DNA from: JBCDCB01 sp039182735
GTDB lineage: Bacteria; Planctomycetota; Phycisphaerae; Phycisphaerales; UBA1924
Length of the DNA: 31,082 bases
Direction of reading: 5' to 3'
NCBI GenBank assembly: GCA_039182735.1
Contig: JBCDCB010000038.1
Location: forward strand, 1-31,082
The position numbers and the translations under genes are program-made. The number at the start of each line of letters is the position of its first letter. The stretch's first letter is position 1. Shown piece after piece: positions 16,932 to 25,439 of this stretch. The notes beneath the pieces are model-generated. The model did no database searches and was not told where the DNA came from. It was given only the letters and a program-made list of their open reading frames with translations.

Positions 16932-18526
16932 ACGACGGCGAGACCGGCGGCCCGCGCCCGCGCCGGCGAGGCGTGCTCGTCCGCGTGACCAGCAACTACG
17001 CCAGGCTGCTCATCAATATCTCGGTGGGCGTCGCCTTCGTGCCCGTGCTGCTCAAAGCCGTCGGGCAAGAAGGCTTCGGGCTCATCCTGCTGATGGGGTC
17101 CGCGGCGGGGATCGGATTGATCTTCGAGGAGGTCGTCCGCGGGAGCATGATCCGTGAGTTGGGTTCGGCGTGGCACGAGCCGGGGCGGGAGCGCTTCCCG
17201 CGCGTGAACGCCGCCGCAACCGTGCTCGCGATGTTGCTCGCGCTCTTCGCGCTGCTGGTCTTCGCATTGATGCAGTTCGCGCTGCCGCTGCTCTCCATCC
17301 CGGAGGAGCTCATGGCCGCGGCGCGCTGGTACCTGGCGCTCGAGGGGCTTCGCGCGGCGATCGCGGTGGGCGTCTCCCCGCAGTTCAACTTCTTCATGAT
17401 CGATGAGCGGTTCGTCTCCTACAACATCCTGCGTGTGCTCCAGCGCCAGAGCCTGCTGATCGCGGCGCTCGCCGTGCTCTTCGCGTCGAGGCCTTCGCCC
17501 GCGGAGGGTGTTGTGCTGTACGGGATCGTCAACCTCGGCGTCACGGCACTGCTCAAGACCGGTGCGGTCGGGGCGGCGTTCGCCCTCATCCCCGACATGC
17601 GCCCGCGCCTCGCGCTCTTCGAGCGCGGCGAGATGATCGCGTTCGTCCGCCTCGCACGCTGGCGCCTCGTGACCAACCTCGCCCAGACGATGCACCTCAA
17701 GCTCGACCAGGTGCTGATGAACGTTTTCTTCGGTGTTGTCGCGAACGCCTGGTTCGGGATCGCGATGCAACTCGCGAGCTACGTGCGCATGATCGCCGTG
17801 GGCATCACCGACGGGCTTGAAGCCGTCGCCACGCGCACCAGCGCACAGGGCAACGATGTCAGGTCCCTGCTGACGCTCTCGACCCGCCTGAGCGCGGGCG
17901 TCTCGGTCCCCGCGTGCGTCGGCGTTGCGGTGCTCGCCCCCGCGCTCATCGACCTGTGGGTCGGCAAACGCCTCGACGACCCGAGCGACACGACCATTGT
18001 CGCGTGGATCGCGCGCGCGCTGCTCGCTGGTGTGCTCATCCGCGCGATCACCGACGCGTGGATCCAGGTGATGTACGGTGCCGGGCACATCCGACGCTAT
18101 GCACTGCACATGCTCACCGGAGGCGTTGCGAACGTGGCGCTCGCGTCGATCCTCGCGTCCTCACTGCAAACGCCCCTTGCGTACTACGGGCCCGCGCTGG
18201 CCTTCTCGATCGCGCTGCTCGTTTTCCACCTGCTCATCATCGGGCGTGTCTGCGCGCGGGTGATCGGCGTGTCGTACGCGGCGCTGCTCCGCCCGATCGG
18301 GCCCGGTGTGCTCGCGACCCTCATCGCGACACCGATGCTCTTCGTGATCCGCCCGTCGGGCGCGTGGACGCTGCTCGATCTCGCGTTGTGTGCAGGCTCC
18401 TACGGCGTGGCGTACGCGATCGCCGGCGCCTTCCTGGTGATCCCAAAGACCCTGCGCAACCGTCTGCTGTCGAAGGTGCGTGGTCGCGGCGGGTCAGGCG
18501 GAAACGCCGCGGCGGTCGAGGACTGA
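16928..18526 (+). CDS. Wzx-like oligosaccharide flippase
   Basis: This 532-residue membrane protein has about 12-14 hydrophobic helices spread over its whole length, as in polysaccharide transporters of the MATE/MVF (MOP) superfamily. The N-terminus is short, cytoplasmic and basic (GPRPRRRG). It leads into NYARLLINISVGVAFVPVLL and KAVGQEGFGLILL, a typical first-helix region of Wzx proteins. It would flip undecaprenyl-linked repeat units across the inner membrane for the polymerase encoded just upstream. The coding region starts inside the end of the polymerase gene. Its last 33 bases overlap, tail to tail, the end of the epimerase on the other strand. It is the last gene of the plus-strand biosynthetic run. 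Confidence 0.88.
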   Translation: MNDGETGGPRPRRRGVLVRVTSNYARLLINISVGVAFVPVLLKAVGQEGFGLILLMGSAAGIGLIFEEVVRGSMIRELGSAWHEPGRERFPRVNAAATVLAMLLALFALLVFALMQFALPLLSIPEELMAAARWYLALEGLRAAIAVGVSPQFNFFMIDERFVSYNILRVLQRQSLLIAALAVLFASRPSPAEGVVLYGIVNLGVTALLKTGAVGAAFALIPDMRPRLALFERGEMIAFVRLARWRLVTNLAQTMHLKLDQVLMNVFFGVVANAWFGIAMQLASYVRMIAVGITDGLEAVATRTSAQGNDVRSLLTLSTRLSAGVSVPACVGVAVLAPALIDLWVGKRLDDPSDTTIVAWIARALLAGVLIRAITDAWIQVMYGAGHIRRYALHMLTGGVANVALASILASSLQTPLAYYGPALAFSIALLVFHLLIIGRVCARVIGVSYAALLRPIGPGVLATLIATPMLFVIRPSGAWTLLDLALCAGSYGVAYAIAGAFLVIPKTLRNRLLSKVRGRGGSGGNAAAVED

Positions 18527-19507
18527 CTTCCACTGCCGCGTGACGCCTGTCTCGAAGGGGATGTTGGGCATGTAGCCCAGTTCCTCGTTCGAGCGTGTGA
18601 GGTCGGCGTAGGTGCGATCCACATCTCCCGGCTGGGCCGGGAGCTGCTTGATGTTGGGCTCGCGCCCGACGGCCTCACCGATCACCTCGATCATGCGCGA
18701 CAGCGTGACGGGCTGGTTCCCGCCGAGGTTCCAAATGCGGTATCCGTGGTCGGGGATGCGCAGGATGCTGGCGACGACACCGTCGATGATGTCGTCGATG
18801 TAGGTGTAGTCGCGACTGGTCGTCCCGTCGCCGAACATCGGGATCTCTTTGCCGTCGGCGACGAGGCTCAGGAACTTGCTGATCGCGAGGTCCGGGCGCT
18901 GGCGCGGGCCGTACACCGTGAAGAAGCGTAGGCAGGCGACGGGCAGGTCGTAGAGGCTGGTGTACACGTGCGCCGTCAGCTCGCATGCGCGTTTGGTCGC
19001 GGCGTATGGGCTGATCGGTTCTTCGACCGGATCACTCTCGCTGAAGGGGACCTTGCCGTTGTTCCCGTACACCGAACTCGACGAGGCCATCGCGAAACGC
19101 TCGACCTTGTTCTTCGCCGCTGCTTCGAGCAGCACGCTGGTACCCTCGAGGTTGACGCTGGCGTAGAGCGCCGGCTGCTCGATGGAGGGGCGCACGCCCG
19201 CGCGGGCCGCCATGTGCGCCACAATCTTCGGACGCGTCTCCTCGAAGAGCCGGCCGATGGCCTGCGCATCGCGGATGTCCGCTTCGAGGAACGCGAAGCT
19301 CGCACCCGATTCGCCCGCCGTCTTCTCGACGGAGGCAACGTTCTCGCGTTTCATCGACGCGTCGTAGAACGGATCGAGGTTATCGACGCCGACCACCGAG
19401 ACGCCTGCGCGCAGCAGACGTTGCGACAGGTGCGACCCGATAAACCCGGCAGCGCCGGTCACGATCACGGGTTGACCCGACGCGGCGTCGAGCAGTTCGG
19501 CGGACAT
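18494..19507 (-). CDS. UDP-glucuronate/UDP-hexose 4-epimerase-like SDR enzyme
   Basis: This 337-residue extended SDR enzyme shows TGAAGFIG (17-24), NLDPFYDASMKREN (43-56), ARAGVRPSIEQPALY (101-115), SSSSVYG (142-148) and Tyr168-x3-Lys172 in YAATK. LRFFTVYGPRQRPD (193-206) follows. The set fits UDP-glucuronate 4-epimerases, which give UDP-galacturonate. A UDP-glucose 4-epimerase function cannot be excluded. It is the only minus-strand gene between 2.9 and 21.9 kb and has its own leader with a 9-base-pair hairpin. GAAAGG stands about nine bases before the ATG. Its 3' end overlaps the flippase gene. It likely supplies a UDP-linked uronic acid or hexose for the same glycan. Confidence 0.87.
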   Translation of the reverse strand: MSAELLDAASGQPVIVTGAAGFIGSHLSQRLLRAGVSVVGVDNLDPFYDASMKRENVASVEKTAGESGASFAFLEADIRDAQAIGRLFEETRPKIVAHMAARAGVRPSIEQPALYASVNLEGTSVLLEAAAKNKVERFAMASSSSVYGNNGKVPFSESDPVEEPISPYAATKRACELTAHVYTSLYDLPVACLRFFTVYGPRQRPDLAISKFLSLVADGKEIPMFGDGTTSRDYTYIDDIIDGVVASILRIPDHGYRIWNLGGNQPVTLSRMIEVIGEAVGREPNIKQLPAQPGDVDRTYADLTRSNEELGYMPNIPFETGVTRQWKSVLDRRGVSA

Positions 19508-19702
19508 GAGTCAAGCCTTTCCGTACCGGATGCGCCCGCGCTGCACCGCGGGCGCGTCGCACTATAGCCGTACACACCGCACAGCCCGCGTGTTCGGCGT
19601 GCGGCGCGTGAATCCGGGCGAGCGCGGGTTGCCGGACAAGCGAGGCGATTCGAGTCTTCGGATCCGGGGAATCCGGGTGGACCTGTAGGGGAGGGAACTC
19701 AC
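19508..19702. promoter_or_regulatory. Divergent promoter region with leader hairpin and GAATCCGGG repeats
   Basis: These 195 bases separate the epimerase (leftward) from the secreted protein (rightward). On the minus strand a TATAGT at 19561-19566 could be a -10 element. A perfect inverted repeat GCGCCCGCG / CGCGGGCGC with a six-base loop (19532-19555) lies in the epimerase leader. On the right side there are three near-identical nonamers: GAATCCGGG (19610-19618), GGATCCGGG (19660-19668) and GAATCCGGG (19669-19677). The last two are adjacent. They may be operator half-sites for the secreted gene. AGGG (19692-19695) is its ribosome-binding site. No gene is seen. Confidence 0.4.
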
Positions 19703-21664
19703 ATGACCAAGGCAAGCACACTTCGTGCATTCAGTGGGAGCGCGCTCGCGGCGTGCCTCATCGCGACGTCCGGGGCGGCGCTGCACCTGACCGCGGCGGA
19801 CGCCTCCGCCGACGTGCGGACGTTCCGTTCGACCAAGAAGGTGCCGACCAAGCCGCAGCGCGAGAGCGAGACGAACAGGTCGGCATCGCGCACGAACGAC
19901 TCGCGCAGGCAGCGCCCGCCCCGCGACGCCGACGATGATTACAACGAGGAGAGCATCGAGGCCCGGAAGCGTCAGCAGGAAGAAGAAGAGAAGAAAGAGC
20001 AGGGTGCTGGCGACCCTGGCTCGCAGCCCGACCCTCGTCCCGAACCGGACGCGCAGCCCGATCCCGTCGGTCCCACCGGGCCGCAGATCGTGACGAGCCT
20101 CAACAGCAATGGTCTGTACGTGAACATCGAGGAGAACGGCTCGCTGCAGAAAGTGCTGGTCAAACCCAACGGCGCGGACCTTTGGAAGCCCCGCCCGAAC
20201 TCGGACTATCACAACGTCGAGCCGAGCGTTCGCATGTTCTCTAACGACGACGGCTTCGACCTGCGCTACACGTTCGTCAACGACACGAACGACGTGGCGA
20301 ACCTCGGGCACATCCAGATCCCGGGGATCCGCTTCGGCGAGGTCCTCGAGACTCATATGCTCGACTACGACGGGCGTGAGGTCGAGCTCGATCTCGACGG
20401 GCGTCGGTTCTACTTCGGGCCCCGGCGTAAGTGGCCCGACGGCTTCGGTCTCTACTCCCCCGTTTCTGTCATCCGCGAGGGTGACACCCGAATCGGGATG
20501 AGCATCCAGTACGACGCGCGCGAGTACGAGCACGTCGTTGCCGTGCGCCTCACCGTGCCCGGATCCGGACTGCAGAACAGCGGGCTGAACTGGCAGGTGG
20601 ACTTCGAGCTCAACCCGGAGGATGGGGACTTCGCGCCGGAAGGGCTGCTCCAGCCGGGCGAATCACGCACCTACACGGTTTCGTTCCGCGTCCAGACCGA
20701 CGCCGAGAATGAGCAGTGGGTCGAGGTGCTCGAACCGTACAAGGATTACTTCCGCAGCACCTACGGCGGTGTGCAGTACGAGGTTGACCGCAGGCCCGTG
20801 CGTTCGATCGCGATGGCGCAGAAGACCCGCCTGAGCCCGAATAACCCGCGCGGGTTCACGCCTGAGCGGTCGAGGCTCGACGACCTCGGGTGGAGCCACG
20901 CCGTCGATCGCATGGACGAGTTCACGGATGAGGGCTTCTCCCGCTTCATCATCCGCAAGCCGACGGGGCTCTACTTCAACAACCAGACCAACAACTTCCC
21001 TTACCAGATGGCCTCTGCGTGGGACGACATCCCCCGCGCCCGCCAGACTGAGCACCTGCTCAAGAACTTCGCAGCGCGGAATGACGTGGAAGTCGGGCTC
21101 TGGTGGGGCAACGCCGCGAAGGTCATGACCGAATGGGACACGCCTGACCACCAGATCTTTGACATCGATGTGCCCGAGTTGCACGATGCAGCGCGTGCCG
21201 AGGCTGTGGCGGCGTTCCGCGTGGGCTCTGAGGTCATCGGGATGGACGCTGTGCTCCTCGCGGATCACTGGGACCTCTACGAGTGGTTCCAGGAAATGCG
21301 CTCGATGAATCCCGACGTCCGCCTGATCATGGAACCCTTCGGCCCCGACTTCCTGAACACGCTCGCCGGCAACTACGTCTTTGCAGTCCGCGGCACGGAC
21401 GAGGGCCGTCTTGGGCAGCTCCAAGTCTTCCAGGAACTCGAACTCGCCAACTACCTCAACCCGGGACAGGAAACCTGGGCCCAGGTGCGCGGTGAAGAGC
21501 TCGCCGAGCGACACGGGTACGCTGACGCCTCCGACGTTCCGCGCCAGATGATCATCGATGAAATCGTGCGCGTCGCGGAACTCGGGTACATCCCCGTGAT
21601 CCACGACGACGTGGACTTCGACCCCGCCTTCGTCGCCGTCGATCCCAACGCCAACGACGACTGA
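19703..21664 (+). CDS. Secreted two-domain protein of unknown function, possibly carbohydrate-active
   Basis: I do not recognise this 653-residue protein. The first 36 residues are a signal peptide with a likely cleavage after ASA36. A LAAC at 15-18 mimics a lipobox, but hydrophobic sequence continues beyond it. Residues about 41-126 form a charged, Pro/Asp/Glu-rich linker. Residues about 127-340 are rich in beta-strand pattern (DLRYTFVND, RRFYFGPRRKWPDGFGLYSP, RTYTVSFRV). From about 365 on the pattern alternates strands and helices: FIIRKPTGLYF, VEVGLWWGN, AVLLADHWDLYEWF, VRLIMEPFGPDF, YIPVIHDDVDF. This resembles a (beta/alpha)8 glycosidase-like domain, with Asp521 and Glu544 as conceivable acids. 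It is monocistronic with its own strong terminator. A periplasmic or extracellular role in trimming or binding the sulfated glycan is only inference from location. Confidence 0.6.
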   Translation: MTKASTLRAFSGSALAACLIATSGAALHLTAADASADVRTFRSTKKVPTKPQRESETNRSASRTNDSRRQRPPRDADDDYNEESIEARKRQQEEEEKKEQGAGDPGSQPDPRPEPDAQPDPVGPTGPQIVTSLNSNGLYVNIEENGSLQKVLVKPNGADLWKPRPNSDYHNVEPSVRMFSNDDGFDLRYTFVNDTNDVANLGHIQIPGIRFGEVLETHMLDYDGREVELDLDGRRFYFGPRRKWPDGFGLYSPVSVIREGDTRIGMSIQYDAREYEHVVAVRLTVPGSGLQNSGLNWQVDFELNPEDGDFAPEGLLQPGESRTYTVSFRVQTDAENEQWVEVLEPYKDYFRSTYGGVQYEVDRRPVRSIAMAQKTRLSPNNPRGFTPERSRLDDLGWSHAVDRMDEFTDEGFSRFIIRKPTGLYFNNQTNNFPYQMASAWDDIPRARQTEHLLKNFAARNDVEVGLWWGNAAKVMTEWDTPDHQIFDIDVPELHDAARAEAVAAFRVGSEVIGMDAVLLADHWDLYEWFQEMRSMNPDVRLIMEPFGPDFLNTLAGNYVFAVRGTDEGRLGQLQVFQELELANYLNPGQETWAQVRGEELAERHGYADASDVPRQMIIDEIVRVAELGYIPVIHDDVDFDPAFVAVDPNANDD

Positions 21665-21670
21665 GCCCGC

Positions 21671-21685
21671 GGGGCGAGACGCCCC
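21671..21685 (+). other. Hairpin just after the secreted-protein gene
   Basis: GGGGCG and CGCCCC are separated by AGA, seven bases after the stop codon. It has no T-run and precedes the strong terminator; it may protect the 3' end of the message. Confidence 0.35.
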
Positions 21686-21708
21686 GATGAACCGAGACCC
21701 ACACCCGG

Positions 21709-21742
21709 CCGGACGTGCGCAGCGACGCGCGTCCGGCTTTTT
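21709..21742 (+). terminator. Intrinsic terminator of the secreted-protein gene
   Basis: CCGGACG (21709-21715) pairs with CGTCCGG (21730-21736), with further G-C pairing inside the loop. CTTTTT follows. It is a textbook rho-independent terminator 45 bases after the stop codon. Confidence 0.8.
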
Positions 21743-21957
21743 CGTGCTGCCGGGGAAACCACCATGCACTCGATGTGAAACTGGGAAAGCAGGGCGCTAT
21801 CGCAAAACAGCGCCCCGCTGGAGGAGAGAGAGATCTATGCAATAGTACCGGGTATCGGACACTTGAGGTGTCCCGACTTGAGAGAATCGTGACACGTTTC
21901 GCACGCAAGACTTGACATTCCGCGCATGCGGGCCCGTTCCGCAGCGCCGAAATCCGC

Positions 21958-23829
21958 TCAAAATCCAAACACAATCGGCGCCACGATGACCGTCACCACC
22001 CCGCCCAGAACGGTCAGCGGCAACCCGAAGCGCGTGTAATCCAGCCACCGATACCCGCCCGGGCCCATCACCATCAGATTGGTCTGGTAGCCGATCGGCG
22101 TGGAGAACTCCGCCGACGCCGCAACCGCCAGCGCGATCGCGAAGGGCATGAACCCGAGCCCGGCTTCCTGTGAGGCAGCGAGCGCGATGGGGAACATCAG
22201 CACCGCCGCCGCGTTGTTCGTGATGAACATGGTGAAGAGCAGCGTGACGACATAGATCGCCGCGAGCAGCGCGATGGGACCGAGCGGCATCGCCGCATCG
22301 ACCAGCAGGCCCGCGACGGAGTTCGCGAGCCCGGTGGATTCCATCGCGCGTCCGATCCCGAAGGCGCACCCGATCACCACGACGACCGTCCAGTCGATCG
22401 ACGAGCGCGCCTGGGGCCCGGTGCAGCATCGCGTGAGGACCATGCCCGCCGCCGCCGCCGCCGCGCCGACGAGCGGCGAGAGAACCTCCGTGCTGATGAG
22501 GATGACCAGCCCGCCAAGAATGACGGTGGCGATCCACGCGCGATCGTGACGCGGCGATGCCGCATCGTCGAGCTCACTCACAAGGTGAAAGTCGCGCGAC
22601 TGGCGGAAGCGCTTGGTGAACGACACACCCACTTCCATGAGCAGCGTGTCGCCGGGGCGCAGCACGATGTCGCCCAACTTGCCCGGCACGGTGTGGCCCT
22701 GTCGGCTCACCGCGACGACCACCGCGCCGTAGCGCGTGCGGAAGCCCGCGTCTCGGATGCTCCGCCCGATCAGCGGCGACGAGTTCGACACCACCGACTC
22801 GACCAGGCGGCGCATCGAGCGGGGCTCATCCTCGCCCGCCGCGCGCTCTTCGTGCGCCAGCGGCACGAGCCCGCGGATCTTCTGCAGGTCCACCACGGAA
22901 TCGAGAATCCCAACAAAAACCAGCACATCATCGCCCCGCAGCGCCTCTTCGGGCTCGGGGCCGATGATCGTTTCGTCGGCGCGTTCGATCCGGCTGAGGA
23001 AGAGCCCGGGCAGGTGGCGCAGCCCCGCCGCCTCGACCGACTTACCCACCACGGGCGAGCCCGGCTCGACCCGCATCGCGGTCTGGTACTGGCGCGCGTT
23101 CTGCGCGTCGAGCCCCGCGTGCCCGCGCGCGGGCAGCAGCTTGTCGCCCAGCAGCAGCACGTATGCCGCCCCGATGATCGTCAGCGGCACACCGACCGCG
23201 CCGATGGTGAACATGCCCATGACCGGGAGCAGTTCGCCGCCCTGGCGCTTGATGTCTTCGTTGTGCTCGAGGATCTGCCCGTGTACGACGAGCGTGGTGC
23301 TCGTCCCGATGAGCGTACACGTCCCGCCGAGGATCGCGGCGAACGACAGCGGCATGTAGAGCTTGCTCGCGGGGATGCCCGAGCGCCGGCTGAGCGTGTC
23401 GATGACCGGAAGAAACGACGCGACGATCGGCGTGTTGTTGGCGAATGCTGAGAGCGCCGCGACGGGCGCCGCGATGCGCGCGGTCGCGCCGCGCGCGCTC
23501 TTGGGTCTGCCGATGAGCTTGGTCGTGAGTGCGGTGATGGCGCCGGTCTCACGCAACCCGCCGGCGACGACATAGAGCAGCGCGACCGTCCACAGCGCCG
23601 GGTTCCCGAACCCCGAGACCGCTTGCGTGGGTCCGACGATCCCCAGCAGCAGCAAGAGCGCGAGGATCCCGACCATGACGATGTCCACGCCGAAACGACC
23701 GCTCGCCAGCGCGCCGAGCATGAGCCCGATCAGGCCCAGCAGCGTCCATGCTTCCCAGCCGGGCGTGGCCTGGACGGACGCGGCGGCCTGCCCCGCTTGA
23801 GCCAGAACTATGCAGACGTGCCCGTCCAT
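21958..23829 (-). CDS. SLC13/DASS-type anion (probable sulfate) transporter with two TrkA-C domains
   Basis: This 623-residue inner-membrane protein has membrane helices in two blocks (about 25-228 and 430-622). They flank two cytoplasmic RCK_C/TrkA-C domains: about 245-325, with GDDVLVFVG, and about 345-410, with RPGDTLLMEVG. The ion/substrate motifs are AFANNTPIVASFLPVI (128-143) and ITNNAAAVLMFPIA (536-549), with STPIGYQTNLMVMGPGG (576-592). This architecture matches sodium/sulfate-type SLC13 transporters such as algal SLT proteins. ATG 23829 is preferred to an upstream GTG (23862) because AAGGGA lies six bases before it. It is last in the operon with APS kinase and PAP phosphatase, 48 bases after the latter, which makes sulfate the most likely substrate. 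Other dianions are possible. Confidence 0.88.
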   Translation of the reverse strand: MDGHVCIVLAQAGQAAASVQATPGWEAWTLLGLIGLMLGALASGRFGVDIVMVGILALLLLLGIVGPTQAVSGFGNPALWTVALLYVVAGGLRETGAITALTTKLIGRPKSARGATARIAAPVAALSAFANNTPIVASFLPVIDTLSRRSGIPASKLYMPLSFAAILGGTCTLIGTSTTLVVHGQILEHNEDIKRQGGELLPVMGMFTIGAVGVPLTIIGAAYVLLLGDKLLPARGHAGLDAQNARQYQTAMRVEPGSPVVGKSVEAAGLRHLPGLFLSRIERADETIIGPEPEEALRGDDVLVFVGILDSVVDLQKIRGLVPLAHEERAAGEDEPRSMRRLVESVVSNSSPLIGRSIRDAGFRTRYGAVVVAVSRQGHTVPGKLGDIVLRPGDTLLMEVGVSFTKRFRQSRDFHLVSELDDAASPRHDRAWIATVILGGLVILISTEVLSPLVGAAAAAAGMVLTRCCTGPQARSSIDWTVVVVIGCAFGIGRAMESTGLANSVAGLLVDAAMPLGPIALLAAIYVVTLLFTMFITNNAAAVLMFPIALAASQEAGLGFMPFAIALAVAASAEFSTPIGYQTNLMVMGPGGYRWLDYTRFGLPLTVLGGVVTVIVAPIVFGF

Positions 23830-23877
23830 CGGCGTCCCTTCACGCGTCCGGTCGGTACGCACCGGCGCGTTGCGGGT

Positions 23878-24927
23878 TCATCGGCCGATGCCGAGGTGCT
23901 CGATCACTCCGATCGCGGCCCCGTGAAGCTTCACCGGCGCGGCGACCACGCCGCGGTTCTGCTCCAGCCGGCGCCCGTGCGAGAAGTCCAGCTCGTGCCC
24001 GAAGACGTCGGTCACCGCGACGCCCGCCTCCTTCGCCACGATCGCGCCGGCGGCGTGATCCCAGATCTTCTCGACGTAGTACCCGCTCCCGTCCTTCGCC
24101 TTCTTGGGCAGACGCAGGTACAGGTCGGCCTGGCCGCGCGCAACGACGGCGTACTTCGCCTGGCTGTCCAGCCGCGCCGGCTCCGCGGGCTCACCCAGCT
24201 TCTCAAGGATCCGCTCCGAGTCGTCGTGGCTCGTGTGCCCCGACTCCACCGACTCGCACATGCGGATCGGCTCGCCCTCGGCGGGCTCGAGACGTTCGAC
24301 CGCGACGCCGTGCGCGTTGGGCTGGTCGGCGGGCAGTTCCACGACGCCGTCGCCAGCCATCGCGACGTACATGACGCCGTGCGGATCGGGATCATCGAAC
24401 GGGCGTTGGAAGTCGCTCGACAGGTTGGGGCACCCCAGCACGCCGAGGATGGGCGAACCGTTCTCGACCCACGCGAGGGAGACGGCGTACTGCCCACGCC
24501 GCAGGAACCCCTTCGTGCCGTCGATCGGGTCGAGCGTCCAGAACCCGTGCGTGGAACCGGCGTCCGGGTCCGATTCGCTCCCGCCGAGGTCGATTGCATC
24601 GAGCACGATGTCACGCGTGGCGTCGGGCCAAACGCTGGCGAGGGACTTGACGACGGCGTCGATGATCGTTGTGTTGCCGTTCGCGACCTGCTGGCGGAGT
24701 TCGTCGGCGTCTTCTTCGCCGATGAGCGTGATCCGGTGCCCGAGCAGTTCGCTGAGCGTGGCCGCGACGACCGCCTGGCTCGCGAAGTCGGCGACCGTCA
24801 CCGGGCTGCGGTCGTCCTTCGTGAGCGACTGCACCGATTCCAACTCGCGCTGCACCTCGCGGCACACGGAACTCGCGCGCGAAACAGCCTCGCGTGCGGC
24901 CTTGAGCATCTTCGTCAGGTCTGCCAT
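23878..24927 (-). CDS. cysQ: 3'(2'),5'-bisphosphate nucleotidase (HAL2/SAL1-type PAP phosphatase)
   Basis: This enzyme hydrolyses PAP, the by-product of PAPS-dependent sulfotransferases, to AMP and phosphate, which relieves product inhibition. The 349-residue protein is a lithium-sensitive-type Mg-dependent phosphatase. Motifs are TVADFASQ (44-51), GEED (70-73), the metal site DPIDGTKGF (133-141) and WDHAAGAIVAKEAG (289-302). Its length and the ESVESGHTSHDDS (225-237) and RLDSQAKYAVVARGQADLYLR (252-272) regions resemble eukaryotic HAL2/SAL1, not the roughly 250-residue E. coli CysQ. It follows the DUF2335-like gene by 17 bases and precedes the transporter by 48. An inositol monophosphatase role is less likely given the cysC and sulfotransferase context. 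Confidence 0.92.
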   Translation of the reverse strand: MADLTKMLKAAREAVSRASSVCREVQRELESVQSLTKDDRSPVTVADFASQAVVAATLSELLGHRITLIGEEDADELRQQVANGNTTIIDAVVKSLASVWPDATRDIVLDAIDLGGSESDPDAGSTHGFWTLDPIDGTKGFLRRGQYAVSLAWVENGSPILGVLGCPNLSSDFQRPFDDPDPHGVMYVAMAGDGVVELPADQPNAHGVAVERLEPAEGEPIRMCESVESGHTSHDDSERILEKLGEPAEPARLDSQAKYAVVARGQADLYLRLPKKAKDGSGYYVEKIWDHAAGAIVAKEAGVAVTDVFGHELDFSHGRRLEQNRGVVAAPVKLHGAAIGVIEHLGIGR

Positions 24928-24944
24928 GCGGGAAGGGTATCAGG

Positions 24945-25439
24945 TCATTGATCGCGGTCGGGTTCGTCGGACGCCCCATCGAGCTTCGACCCGATCAGCC
25001 TTCCACCGAGGAACGCCGCTACGAGCGACACGATGGTCGTTCCGAAGATCGTGCCGCCGACAACGGCATGTCCCCCGAGGGTGAGCCAGACACCCGCAGC
25101 GATAAGTGTGAGCGCGAGCACAAAGGCGAGCACCTGCCCGCGAGAGAGCCGGGCATGCTCACGTTCGCTGGACTGCTTCTTCGCATCGAGCAGTTCGAAC
25201 TCGGAGCGATGCCGGTGCGCCTGTTCGCGTTCGGTCATCGCGAGGATGCGTTCAGGAAACGAAGCATCGACCTCACCGAAGGCTCGCAGCACGTCGGGCG
25301 GCGGGAGCGGGGCTCGCCATTGCGCGATCGTGACTTCCGCGAAGCCGACGTGCTCTTCAGAAGAGGGTGAGTTGGTTCCCGGTGTCGGACCGGGCGACTC
25401 CGAACTCGCCAAGCTTTCCTCGGACGACGGCTCGTTCAT
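24945..25439 (-). CDS. DUF2335-like small membrane protein
   Basis: This 164-residue protein begins with a Ser/Glu/Pro-rich disordered stretch (1-30). The segment APLPPPDVLRAFGEV followed by ERILAMTEREQAHRHRSE (43-80) recalls the DUF2335 family. A basic helix leads to two membrane segments (about 102-121 and 125-150) and a short acidic tail. Function is unknown for the family. ATG 25439 lies inside the upstream small gene, an overlap of 83 bases in another frame; GGAG lies ten bases before it. A longer version starting at 25481 is possible. It is embedded between cysC and the PAP phosphatase, so it is probably co-transcribed with sulfate-activation genes. Confidence 0.65.
   Translation of the reverse strand: MNEPSSEESLASSESPGPTPGTNSPSSEEHVGFAEVTIAQWRAPLPPPDVLRAFGEVDASFPERILAMTEREQAHRHRSEFELLDAKKQSSEREHARLSRGQVLAFVLALTLIAAGVWLTLGGHAVVGGTIFGTTIVSLVAAFLGGRLIGSKLDGASDEPDRDQ

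Larger units (their letters stand above)
21665..21957. other. 293-base convergent intergenic region
   Basis: The secreted-protein gene and the transporter gene end towards each other here. Besides the plus-strand terminator, an inverted repeat GGGCGCT / AGCGCCC with a ten-base loop (21792-21815) is followed on the minus strand by TGCTTTCCC, so it may end the transporter operon. A second inverted repeat GGACAC-TTGAG-GTGTCC lies at 21857-21873. The 21775-21915 segment is visibly less GC-rich than its surroundings. No coding sequence is supported. Confidence 0.45.

Noticed and set aside
19717..19756. Lipoprotein signal (LAAC) in the secreted protein
   Set aside because: The hydrophobic core continues past the Cys and a good AxA-type site (ASA36) follows, so ordinary signal peptidase cleavage is more likely, though not proven.
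21912..21917. Perfect TTGACA on the plus strand as a promoter
   Set aside because: No -10 element follows, and no plus-strand gene starts within the next 8 kb.
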